This document shows, one piece after another, positions 25,978 to 34,395 of a stretch of DNA of 64,000 nucleotides. A program made the translations under genes and the position numbers. The stretch is from Longimicrobiales bacterium (GTDB lineage: Bacteria > Gemmatimonadota > Gemmatimonadetes > Longimicrobiales > Gaopeijiaceae), in NCBI GenBank assembly GCA_028278645.1, contig JANQDZ010000029.1, forward strand, positions 29,610 through 93,609, read 5' to 3'. Position 1 is the first letter of the stretch. Every line of letters begins with the position of its first letter. The notes below the pieces were generated by a model that saw nothing but the letters and a program-made list of their open reading frames with translations, made no database searches and was not told where the DNA came from.

Positions 25978-28208
25978 CGCGGATTTGGGAGAGGTACGAA
26001 CTTACCGATGAGCTGGGCCGGGGCGGCATGGCGGTGGTCCATCGGGCTCGAGATGGTCGCCACGGCCGGGACGTCGCGGTCAAGGTGATGCTGCCTGCGG
26101 TGGCTGAAGCCATTGGGCCCGGGAGGTTTCTTCGCGAAATCGAGACCGCCGCGCGACTTCAACACCCCCATATCGTTCCGGTCTTCGACTCCGGGGAAGC
26201 AGACGGCCAGCTGTTCTTTGTAATGCCCCTGATCGAAGGCGAGTCTCTACGTGACGCTTTGGACCGTGACGGCCGACTCCCGGTCGGGGAGGCGGTGCGG
26301 ATCGTGCGGGAAGTCGCTGATGCGCTCGAATACGCCCACGGCGAGGGCGTGATCCACCGCGATCTGAAGCCGGCGAACATACTGATGAACCGCGGGCATG
26401 CTATGCTCAGCGACTTCGGCGTCGCCCAGGTATGCGGAAACGATGCCCGGACGACGCTGACAGGGGCAGGCATGGCTTTGGGGACCCCGGCATACATGAG
26501 CCCCGAATTAGCTGCTGGTGATAACGACGTGGGCCCGGCCTCCGACGTCTACGCACTGGGATGTATCCTCTCGGAGCTGCTCACGGGCGAGCCCGTTTTC
26601 GACGGTCCCAACTTTCAGGCCATCCTGGTCAAACGTCTCACCACCGATGCGCCCCGTGTACGGACGCGGCGTCCTGAGGTCCCAATGGCATGCGACGAGG
26701 CCATTGCTCGTGCCCTGCACCGTGATCCGGCGGATCGCTTCAGGAGCGCACGGGAATTTGGGGACGCCCTCGCCGATTGCGATGCACCTGGGCCGGGCCC
26801 ACGAGACCTGGCCGGCGACCGGTCGATCGTGGTGCTTCCGTTCGACAACCTCTCACCCGAGCGAGACGATGCCTACCTCGCCGACGGCCTGACGGAGGAG
26901 TTAACAGCGGACCTCAGCCGTATCAACTCGCTCCGTGTGATCGCCCGTAACTCGGCCGCCGCCGCCCATCAACGGACCCGGGACCTGAAAGAGATTGCAC
27001 AGCTCCTGGACGTCAGATTTCTGCTTGAAGGGAGTGTACGGCGCGCCGGTTCGCAGCTCCGTATCACAGCGCAGTTGATTGACGGGACCACCGACGCCCA
27101 CCTCTGGGCCGAGAAGTACTCCGGCACCATGGATGACGTGTTCGAGATGCAGGAACGCATCTCGGGAAGCATCGTCGAGGAGTTGCGTACCCGACTCACC
27201 GCGGAGGATAAGGCCGAGCGGTCGGTTCCGGTGACCGACACTGAGACCTACGAACTCTACTTGCGGGCGAGGCACATGTTGGGCCAGTCCCCCCAGCACC
27301 TGCCCGACGCAACCCGTCTGCTGGAGGAGGTGATGCGGCGGGATGCGCAGTTTGCCCCGGCTTACACCGCCCTCGGCACGCCGTTGATGGTCAGCTCGAT
27401 CTTCGGCTACATCGAGCCTCAGACGGCGTGGGCGCGGATCCAGGAGCTGGCCGACCGAGCTCTGGGAGCTGACCCCCGGTCCGGGCCGGCACACCAACTC
27501 CTGGCAGCGGTGGCCGTGTTCCGTGATTGGCGGTGGGGCGATGCCGAGCGGCTCTATGCCAGGGCCGCCGAACTCGAACCAGGCGCAGGGTTCGACCACT
27601 TCCTGCACGCTTTCTTCCTTGCATTCACCGGCGACAAAGCTGCCGGCCTCCGCGCAGCGCGGGAGGGACGTCAGCTAGACCCGCTCAGCTTCATGGGCTT
27701 CCTGACCGAGGCCATGATGTTGGGCTACACTGGTGATTTCGACTCTGCCGCTCCGCTCGCGGAACGACCGATCGCCCTGGACCCCAACTACGCTGAAGGC
27801 CACCATATCGCTGGGTACATCGAACTTGGCCGAAAGAACTTCGATCGGGCTGCGAAGCACCTGGAAAGCGCCGTCGAGTTGAGCCACCGTGCGAGCTGGC
27901 CGGTGGCCAAATATGGCTGTGCCCTGCATGGCCTGGGCCGAACCGACGAGGCCCGGGCGCTTCTGGAAGAGTTGGAAGCCCGAGCCGAAGACGATCCGAT
28001 GATCTGTGGGTCGGCGGTCGCGACACTGCATCTGCATCTCGGTGACCATTCGAGCTTCTACCGATGGATGTATCGAGCATACGATAGGCGCGATCCATTC
28101 GCCCTCGGACTCCATGGAGAATTCCTGTGGAACCCGGCCCGGTCCGAGCCCCAATTCCAGGACCTACTCACCCATGTTGGGCTGGAGGCCTCAGTGCCAT
28201 CCGAGTGA
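25974..28208 (+). CDS. Ser/Thr protein kinase with FlgO-like and TPR domains
   Basis: A 744-residue kinase. Catalytic features are complete: glycine loop GRGGMA (15-20), Lys37 in AVKVM, HRDLKPAN (128-135), DFG (147-149), and GTPAYMSPE (170-178). After a linker, residues about 283-425 form a FlgO/TolB-like domain (SIVVLPFDNLSPERDDAYLADGLTEELTADLSR), then TPRs to the end. No membrane helix is visible, unlike the cyclase at 2991-5615, which has the same FlgO-TPR module. Only a poor ribosome-binding site faces the ATG; the good one belongs to a possible leader peptide. It follows the cupin gene closely. Confidence 0.93.
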   Translation: MTRIWERYELTDELGRGGMAVVHRARDGRHGRDVAVKVMLPAVAEAIGPGRFLREIETAARLQHPHIVPVFDSGEADGQLFFVMPLIEGESLRDALDRDGRLPVGEAVRIVREVADALEYAHGEGVIHRDLKPANILMNRGHAMLSDFGVAQVCGNDARTTLTGAGMALGTPAYMSPELAAGDNDVGPASDVYALGCILSELLTGEPVFDGPNFQAILVKRLTTDAPRVRTRRPEVPMACDEAIARALHRDPADRFRSAREFGDALADCDAPGPGPRDLAGDRSIVVLPFDNLSPERDDAYLADGLTEELTADLSRINSLRVIARNSAAAAHQRTRDLKEIAQLLDVRFLLEGSVRRAGSQLRITAQLIDGTTDAHLWAEKYSGTMDDVFEMQERISGSIVEELRTRLTAEDKAERSVPVTDTETYELYLRARHMLGQSPQHLPDATRLLEEVMRRDAQFAPAYTALGTPLMVSSIFGYIEPQTAWARIQELADRALGADPRSGPAHQLLAAVAVFRDWRWGDAERLYARAAELEPGAGFDHFLHAFFLAFTGDKAAGLRAAREGRQLDPLSFMGFLTEAMMLGYTGDFDSAAPLAERPIALDPNYAEGHHIAGYIELGRKNFDRAAKHLESAVELSHRASWPVAKYGCALHGLGRTDEARALLEELEARAEDDPMICGSAVATLHLHLGDHSSFYRWMYRAYDRRDPFALGLHGEFLWNPARSEPQFQDLLTHVGLEASVPSE

Positions 28209-28583
28209 AACGAGGCACGTAGAGGGATCCAGCTCTCCCTTCGTAAGCTCACCGTCTAAGGCGCCTCGGGTATCGTGGGCCTCCTTTTCAGGGGTTTCGT
28301 TTCCCATCTTTTGTACTGCGGAAGTGTGGGTCTTGGTGGCTCGGTAATCACCTATGCAAACGTTCGTGGCGAGTCGGTGGAGCCAGGCACGGAACGACCC
28401 CCGGGAGTTGAACGATCCTCGTTTCTCGAACGCGCGCTTCCAGATTTCTTGAAAGAGATCGTCGGCATGGTCGAGGTCGTTGGAATAGGCCCGGCTGACC
28501 ATCTGAACCAGGGGTCCGACCTCGCGGATGATCTCCTAGAAGTACTTCGGCTCGCCACGTCCAAATCGAGCAGGATCAACCAC
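28191..28583 (-). pseudogene. decayed ECF sigma factor, region 2 only
   Basis: On the minus strand a GTG at 28583 opens VVDPARFGRGEPKYF, a TAG stop follows at 28536-28538, and the same frame resumes with EIIREVGPLVQMVSRAYSNDLDHADDLFQEIW and SFRAWLHRLATNVCIGDYR, a clear sigma-70 region 2. Region 4 is missing, and the frame ends in unrelated residues that run into the 3' end of the kinase gene. The in-frame stop plus loss of the DNA-binding domain mark it as a pseudogene. Its start overlaps the stop of the small membrane gene by one base (TAGTG), so the two once formed an operon. Confidence 0.7.
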
Positions 28584-29035
28584 TAGACGCCCGACCTTCG
28601 AGGAGCGTGCAAACTCTCCCCACGTGACCGGAGCAGGATCAAAAGAAGGGCGAGTTCGGTTAAGGGCACCAGTAGGGGAACCCAGGCAAAAGGCTCTCCC
28701 GGGAACCGAATGGTGTTGCGGAGCCACTCCCTCGAAAATGCAAGTGGGATGAAAAAACCGACCGCCGTCAGCAGCCCGAATCCCCACCTGAGCGCCCTCC
28801 TCGAAGGGGGCGGGAGATTCATCGTCAGAACCCCCGCCATCAACCCCAGGAGTGCCGCTGGAAGGGAAAATACGGCTAGTGAAATTTCAAGTCTAATACC
28901 TCCACTAACCCCATCACTAGATGGCACTGCACCCAATCGCGTGCAAGCCACCTTGAAGGATACAGAGTGCCGAGGCCAACTGAATGCGGGTGTGGGTATG
29001 ACACACAGGACAAGTGAAAACTCCGCCCGGGTCAT
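28583..29035 (-). CDS. small membrane protein, three helices
   Basis: A protein of up to 150 residues with three hydrophobic stretches: SLAVFSLPAALLGLMAGVLTM, WGFGLLTAVGFFIPLAF and WVPLLVPLTELALLLILL. The first 40 residues look non-native, so the true start probably lies inside, near residue 45, but no good start codon was found there. No family was recognised. It is upstream of, and one base overlapping, the decayed sigma factor, which hints at an anti-sigma or sensor partner. That is inference only. Confidence 0.5.
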   Translation of the reverse strand: MTRAEFSLVLCVIPTPAFSWPRHSVSFKVACTRLGAVPSSDGVSGGIRLEISLAVFSLPAALLGLMAGVLTMNLPPPSRRALRWGFGLLTAVGFFIPLAFSREWLRNTIRFPGEPFAWVPLLVPLTELALLLILLRSRGESLHAPRRSGV

Positions 29036-29133
29036 TATCGGGTTCGAGAACGGTAAGAAAGCTGGGAGGATCGGGAACTCCCCTCATCAGGTGGTTTTCA
29101 ATCTATAGGAGCCCCCGGACTACAGGAGCCACG

Positions 29134-29667
29134 ATGGCCCTTGGTTTTCGTTTTTTCCGCCGATTGCGTTGGTCGGTCTTCTGTCTCCTTCTTGCATTCC
29201 TTCAAGTGCCCGCCTCGGCGCAAACTCCTCCACATCTTAGAGTCGGACTTGGGGCTGCTATGAGTGGCGATTTGCTAGCCGGCGTTGGTGGTCATGGCTC
29301 GGTGGAGGTTTCGATGCGCCCGGACCGCCGATTCGACCTGCGGGCCGGTGCCTCTTTCGCCGCCGGCGAATTCCGTGGCCCGGTCGGGAAGGTAGTTTGG
29401 GGATTGGATCTCATTGGCGTGGCGACCTTCGGTGACCAGGAGAGACCCTATTTCGGATTGGGATTGGGGTATTCCCATACTGATCTGAGCCGTGACCAGC
29501 CCTTCTCCCATGACGCGGGCGCTACCTGGGTTGGAGGACTTGAGCTGGCAGGCCCGTCAGGGGTTTGGTTCTTGGAGATCCGACATCGCGTTTTCGGTAC
29601 CACGTTCCGGAGCGGCGGTATAACCCGAGCCGTCCTACTCTTAACCATCGGGAAGAGGATCAGGTAA
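29134..29667 (+). CDS. outer-membrane beta-barrel-like protein
   Basis: A 177-residue exported protein. The ATG at 29134 follows AGGAG and starts a Sec signal ending in PASAQ. The mature part alternates polar and hydrophobic residues with many Gly and aromatic ends (LRVGLGAAMSGDLLAGVG, YFGLGLGYSHTDLS, VWFLEIRHRVFG), and the last strands suit a small barrel. No specific family was recognised. It sits directly before the propeller lipoprotein cluster. Confidence 0.65.
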   Translation: MALGFRFFRRLRWSVFCLLLAFLQVPASAQTPPHLRVGLGAAMSGDLLAGVGGHGSVEVSMRPDRRFDLRAGASFAAGEFRGPVGKVVWGLDLIGVATFGDQERPYFGLGLGYSHTDLSRDQPFSHDAGATWVGGLELAGPSGVWFLEIRHRVFGTTFRSGGITRAVLLLTIGKRIR

Positions 29668-29747
29668 GTGCAGGGTTGAGGTCTGGACGGTGCGGGTTGG
29701 CTGAACGCCGGCAGATGATCCCCGGACCCAACAGCAGGGAGGACCTT

Positions 29748-31109
29748 ATGGCACTCGGAGGCGGCATTTGGGAGACCCCTGTTACCTCTAAACGGGCCCT
29801 CCGATTTTCTTTGGCCCTCTGGAGCCCCGCGGCGTTCCTGGGTGGCTGTTCTCCCGGCGATAGCCAAACCGACGGGGAGTTTTACGAGGTCCAGGACAGC
29901 TCCGGGGTCCAGATCGTCCTTAACCGGGGACCAGACGTTGGAGATGCAGGGAATCTCAGTCTGGAAGAGGACCTCCGCCTCGGGATCCTGGAAGGCGATC
30001 AGGAAGAACTCCTCTTCTTCAATATCCTCGACATTCTCATCGACGATAGTGAGAGGGTATTTGTCGGGAACGACCAGACGGGCACGGTCAGAGTCTTCGA
30101 CCGGAACGGTGTTTTTATTCGGGAATTCGGGGGAAAAGGGGAGGGGCCATCCGAGATTCCACTGATGCTCAATGACCTGATGTGGGCAGGTGATCAGGTC
30201 GCGCTGATCGACTGGCAGGCCGGGGGGAAAACCGTTCTTTACGACACGACCGGGAAATTCTCCCGGTCATTCCGAAACACCCAACCGACCGGGATGAGGA
30301 TCTCTCTTGCCGGGTTCACTCCGATCGGTTGGATCGGAACGGAGTCTAGTTCGGAACGCCCGGAGAACCCGGTTCCGGGCCAGGCTTACCCCCTCCCGGT
30401 CCAGATGCGACGGGTCGCGCCGTCCATGGATGGGCTTGAGGAGGTTCTTTTCGATCTCCCGCCGCGGATCCTCTACGGCAGAAGACACGGTGGGTTAGAC
30501 TGGCCACTCTTCCACCCGCCCGGCGCATCCGGATTTGATGCCTCGGGAAACCACTACATAACCGTGTCAGGTCAGTACCGCATCGATGTCCGGAACCCGT
30601 CCGGAACACTCGTCCGATCAATCAGATGCACCCATGACCCGATTCCGATCACCGATGAGGATATAGAGGCGTACAAAGAGCTCGTGAGGATCGAATATGA
30701 CACCCTGAGTTGGATGTCAGCCTCGGAAAGGGAGCGTCAACTCCAGACCTACCTTGATCGAATCGAAGAACAGGCGTCGTTTCCGCGTCCTGATTTCCGA
30801 CCTCCCTTGAGGACCCTTCTGGTGGGGAGAGACGGCTCTTTTTGGGTGGAGCGCCTGGATGGCCACGAACCGGCGAAATGGTGGCAGGAGCGGATGTCTG
30901 GAGGCTTCGGAAAAACGCCTACCGGAGAAACCGACTGGGATCTGTTCTCGGCGCCAGGGCGGCTCATTGGCAGCGTGCACCTTCCGCCCAGGTTCAAGCC
31001 AATGGCCGTCTCCGAAGAGTCGGTGGTTGGTGTTCTGAAAGACGAGTTCGACGTGGAGTACGTGGTGCGGTACCGGGTGAAGCTGGATGGACAAATGGGC
31101 GGGGGGTGA
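29748..31109 (+). CDS. six-bladed beta-propeller lipoprotein (copy 1)
   Basis: A 453-residue secreted protein. GGGAGG precedes the ATG at 29748, and the signal ends in a lipobox AAFLGGC. The mature N-terminus has the family motif VQDSSGVQIV. Blade motifs follow (ERVFVGNDQTGTVRVFDRNG, EFGGKGEGPSEI), and the C-terminus has KDEFDVEYVVRYRV, the closing strand typical of this group. The fold is that of the 6-bladed beta-propeller (NHL/DUF5128-like) proteins common in Bacteroidetes and Gemmatimonadota. The role is unknown. The long segment before the closing blade (SEREROLQT-like charged helix) is shared with the other copies. Confidence 0.82.
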   Translation: MALGGGIWETPVTSKRALRFSLALWSPAAFLGGCSPGDSQTDGEFYEVQDSSGVQIVLNRGPDVGDAGNLSLEEDLRLGILEGDQEELLFFNILDILIDDSERVFVGNDQTGTVRVFDRNGVFIREFGGKGEGPSEIPLMLNDLMWAGDQVALIDWQAGGKTVLYDTTGKFSRSFRNTQPTGMRISLAGFTPIGWIGTESSSERPENPVPGQAYPLPVQMRRVAPSMDGLEEVLFDLPPRILYGRRHGGLDWPLFHPPGASGFDASGNHYITVSGQYRIDVRNPSGTLVRSIRCTHDPIPITDEDIEAYKELVRIEYDTLSWMSASERERQLQTYLDRIEEQASFPRPDFRPPLRTLLVGRDGSFWVERLDGHEPAKWWQERMSGGFGKTPTGETDWDLFSAPGRLIGSVHLPPRFKPMAVSEESVVGVLKDEFDVEYVVRYRVKLDGQMGGG

Positions 31110-31256
31110 ATTACTCGGGCGGCCCCGCTTCACGGTGGACTTTGGGGAAAGTCCGTTACTTGAACCACTCAGGTTTCACGGGGAACCGGGAATTTGGCAT
31201 CACACATAACGGCGGGCGTGCCGCAGCCTGCCGGTGATCGACAAAAGAGCCAAAGA

Positions 31257-32558
31257 ATGGTCATCGACACCTCCGTCCTCTCCTCACGCCCTCGGTGGGT
31301 CCTCGGTTTATTCTTCTTGATCCCATCGATCTCCTGTACCGATTCCATGGCCGAATCCCATGAATTTCGCCACGAGGTGCATGACGGGATTCCCCTGGCC
31401 ATTACCACAGGCGGTCCCCGGTGGACGGGGGAGATCTTTGAGTATGAGTTCCAACTGTGCCTGAAAGAGGACGAGCGAGAAGAGTCTCTCTTGTACGAGC
31501 CGGAGGGGTTCCTCCTCGACGCAAATGGGTGGTTCTACGTCTCGGACGAGGGTAACCACCGCATCGCTGTGTTTGATCCGGAAGGCCGGTATGTGCGTTC
31601 CATTGGGCGCGGAGGTCAGGGTCCGGGTGAATTCAGGTGGATCCAACCACTGGAGATTGAGACGGGGGTCCTGTCGGCCTTCGATCCCAACCAATTGCGA
31701 GTCACTCGGTACCAACTCGACGGGACTCTGATAGAGGTTGTCCCACTCGATCGGGACGGATTGATAACCTCTATACGGGCCTACTGGGATCTTCCCAACG
31801 GAGAAGCGCTCCTCCGGAGCTTCAACCTCGGTGCGGAGCCAGGTAACGCGTCAGGCGTGGCTGGCCATCAGTCTCTCATGGTGTTCGAGAGGGCGGGGCA
31901 TACGCTCTGGAGGCATGAAACGACGCCGGTCGCCATGGGAACCACCAAGATGATGTTCCTCGAAGGTGAGGAAGCCCCAATCCCGGTAGTCTTCCCATGG
32001 TCCCCAGCACCTGAGGCTGATTATCACCCTACCCAGGGCATCGTGGTGAGCCCTGGTACCGACTCGGAGCTGTACATCCTGGATACTTCTGGATCCCTCC
32101 TGCGCCGCATCCGCATCGAGCTCCAAGCCGAGCCCCCGACCGTGTCAGAAGTCGAAGAAGGGTTGGCCGCTGTGCAGGCGACCATCGAATCGATGGACGA
32201 TCCCATGTCCAGAGCAATCTTCAGCCCTCGCCTCGAAGTCTTCGACGAGCCACCGGAGGCCAAGGCGCACTGGACCACTGTGGACGTGGACGATGACGGA
32301 TTCATCTGGCTTCGGTTGCCCGACCTCGCCATCTACCACCGTTCAGAACAGGTGTCCATCTCGTATCGGATCGTGAGTCCGGAGGGGGAGTATCTGGGCA
32401 TCACTACCATTCCGGAGGCGAGTTGGGCGAGGCCAACGAGGGGACGCCTCCTCACCAAACAGCTGGACCCGTCCTCCGGTGTCGAGTTGCTCTGTTCGTA
32501 CGGGATTCGCCCACTGGTTCGGGATCTTGAGTACCCTATGGCGCGGGATGGACTCTGA
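31257..32558 (+). CDS. six-bladed beta-propeller lipoprotein (copy 2)
   Basis: A 433-residue lipoprotein; the signal ends FLIPSISC. Blade motifs include NGWFYVSDEGNHRIAVFDPEGRYVRSIG and GRGGQGPGEFRW, the group hallmark. A charged segment (VSEVEEGLAAVQATIESM) precedes the last blade, as in the paralogs. The final strand lacks the DE-(L/M)-x-V motif seen in most copies. It is 147 bp behind copy 1 in the same direction. Confidence 0.78.
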   Translation: MVIDTSVLSSRPRWVLGLFFLIPSISCTDSMAESHEFRHEVHDGIPLAITTGGPRWTGEIFEYEFQLCLKEDEREESLLYEPEGFLLDANGWFYVSDEGNHRIAVFDPEGRYVRSIGRGGQGPGEFRWIQPLEIETGVLSAFDPNQLRVTRYQLDGTLIEVVPLDRDGLITSIRAYWDLPNGEALLRSFNLGAEPGNASGVAGHQSLMVFERAGHTLWRHETTPVAMGTTKMMFLEGEEAPIPVVFPWSPAPEADYHPTQGIVVSPGTDSELYILDTSGSLLRRIRIELQAEPPTVSEVEEGLAAVQATIESMDDPMSRAIFSPRLEVFDEPPEAKAHWTTVDVDDDGFIWLRLPDLAIYHRSEQVSISYRIVSPEGEYLGITTIPEASWARPTRGRLLTKQLDPSSGVELLCSYGIRPLVRDLEYPMARDGL

Positions 32559-32671
32559 TTGCCGCGGGCTATCATACCGGGAGAAGGATAGTCTTTCGGC
32601 GAGGCCAGAAGCTTCGAGATCTGTAGGTTCAGTGAGGGCTTGAATTAGACCTCTGATCGTCTGAGGAACCC

Positions 32672-33931
32672 ATGAGGAACCACCGACGGCTGGCAGCACT
32701 CACTACCGTGGTCCTTACAGCCTGCGGACCTGAATCCCAGAGCGAGTATGAAACCGGATTCGAGGTCAGGGATAGTGCGGGCATCACCATCTCCTCTAGC
32801 ACCGATTCCGCGTGGCATGGGGAGAACCGGTGGGGAATTGATCCCGAGCCATCAATTGTGATTGGCACTCTCGAAGGAAACGATCCTCACACCGCGTTTG
32901 GTCGGATATCAGCGGTGGATGTTTTTCCCGATGGCCGGATCCTTATAGCAGACGGCATGGCGAACGAAATTCGGGTTTTTGGAAGTGGCGGCAACTACCT
33001 GAACACCCTGGGCAGTGAGGGTCCCGGTCCGAGTGAGTTCGGCGGGCTCGGGCCGATCTCTGTACTGAACGGAGATTCTGTCGTCGGACGTGATATGGGA
33101 GCTTCCAGAAACGTAATCTTCGCATCCGATGGCACCGGGTCACGGACGGTGAGTGGGCCGTCTACGTATTGGAACGATCTGGTGGGAGTCCACGTTGCAG
33201 CTTGGATGCCCGATGGTTCCTCGATCGTGACCCACTCTGTCCAGAGGTCCGAATACCCCGCTGGGACGAACCTTGTTAGAGCGGAATGGCATCTGTTCGA
33301 TCCCGACGGATACCACCTGGCTTTCATCGGGCGACTGCCTGAGATCCGAGCGCATAATGAAGGAGAGGGGAAAGCTCCTTTGGCCTTCTCCCGGCGGGCC
33401 GGGATCTATCCCGACTCGTCCGGCTTCTGGCATGGGTTCCCAGAGTCATGGGAACTTGTACACCATACCGCCAACGGAATCGACCGGATCGTGAGGATTA
33501 ATCGGCAGCCGGCGTTGGTAACGGAAGAGATCAGGGAATCATACCGAGGTTGGGACGCCGAAGCTGGCCGAATTCAGGCTGAGGGCCTTCCACCCAGGTT
33601 CAGGAGTATCGTCGAGGCCAGGGTCGCGGAGCGCAGGTTCGCGGAGCGGTTCCCGGCCTACCGCCGGTTCCTTATCTCGAAGGACGGCTTCTTCTGGCTG
33701 GCCAATTATGAATCAATCGAGGATCTGTCCAATCCTGCCAAGTCTTGGGGCGTTCCGTCGGAAGAAGAGGAATGGACCGTTCTTTCTCCGAGCGGACAGT
33801 GGTTGGGGACCGTCGCCGTGCCCCGTGGCGTGGCGATTCAGGCAGTGACCGAGGACCGGATCGTGGGGATCAAAAAGGACCTGGTGGATGTCCAGTATGT
33901 CGTGGTCCACAAGCTACTCAAACCCACCTGA
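32672..33931 (+). CDS. six-bladed beta-propeller lipoprotein (copy 3)
   Basis: A 419-residue lipoprotein with a short signal and lipobox (VVLTACG). Family motifs in order: VRDSAGITI, VDVFPDGRILIADGMANEIRVF, TLGSEGPGPSEF, a charged helix (VTEEIRESYRGWDAEAGR), KDGFFWLAN, and the closing KKDLVDVQYVVVHKL. It starts 114 bp behind copy 2. The sequence is clearly paralogous to copy 1 rather than a recent duplicate. Confidence 0.82.
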   Translation: MRNHRRLAALTTVVLTACGPESQSEYETGFEVRDSAGITISSSTDSAWHGENRWGIDPEPSIVIGTLEGNDPHTAFGRISAVDVFPDGRILIADGMANEIRVFGSGGNYLNTLGSEGPGPSEFGGLGPISVLNGDSVVGRDMGASRNVIFASDGTGSRTVSGPSTYWNDLVGVHVAAWMPDGSSIVTHSVQRSEYPAGTNLVRAEWHLFDPDGYHLAFIGRLPEIRAHNEGEGKAPLAFSRRAGIYPDSSGFWHGFPESWELVHHTANGIDRIVRINRQPALVTEEIRESYRGWDAEAGRIQAEGLPPRFRSIVEARVAERRFAERFPAYRRFLISKDGFFWLANYESIEDLSNPAKSWGVPSEEEEWTVLSPSGQWLGTVAVPRGVAIQAVTEDRIVGIKKDLVDVQYVVVHKLLKPT

Positions 33932-34173
33932 TCCCATCTGCGTGATCCCCCGTCCCGCATTCTCCCCTTCAATCCCTCCTGGCGGTACGGCGGAGAAAAG
34001 AGCCGCTTTTACACGCTGCAGCCCGGTTTGGTGTCTAACCCCTGGATAGACCTGGTCTCAGGCCAGAATGTCGAAGTCCGATTAGGATCGTGAAGACCGT
34101 CGCTCGTCGGAAACGGGCGGTGACCGAACCGAGCAACGGTCGGCGGGTGAAACCCTTCTTATGGGTGCGATAG

Positions 34174-34377
34174 GGAGCCCGAAGTGCCCGAGGTGCCTTT
34201 GTCACAACCGCCGAATGGACGGCTGTCTCCAACGAGGGTGTTTTCCTCGGAGCCATGGTTATGCCCGACAAATTCCGCCCACTCGAGTTCGGTACGGACT
34301 ATTTCCTAGGAGTATGGAGGGACGAGATGGACGTGGAGTTGGTGCGGATGTACGAACTCCTCCGTAAGCCTGAGTAG
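34174..34377 (+). pseudogene. C-terminal remnant of a propeller lipoprotein
   Basis: A frame open only from 34174 encodes EWTAVSNEGVFLGAMVMPDKF followed by a closing strand, VWRDEMDVELVRMYELLRKPE, that matches the last blade of the neighbouring propellers (compare IWRDEMDVPYVQVHQI in the copy at 47552). All upstream blades are missing. The remaining gap 33932-34173 shows nothing else. Confidence 0.7.
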
Positions 34378-34395
34378 GGGACGAGCCGCGGCGCT

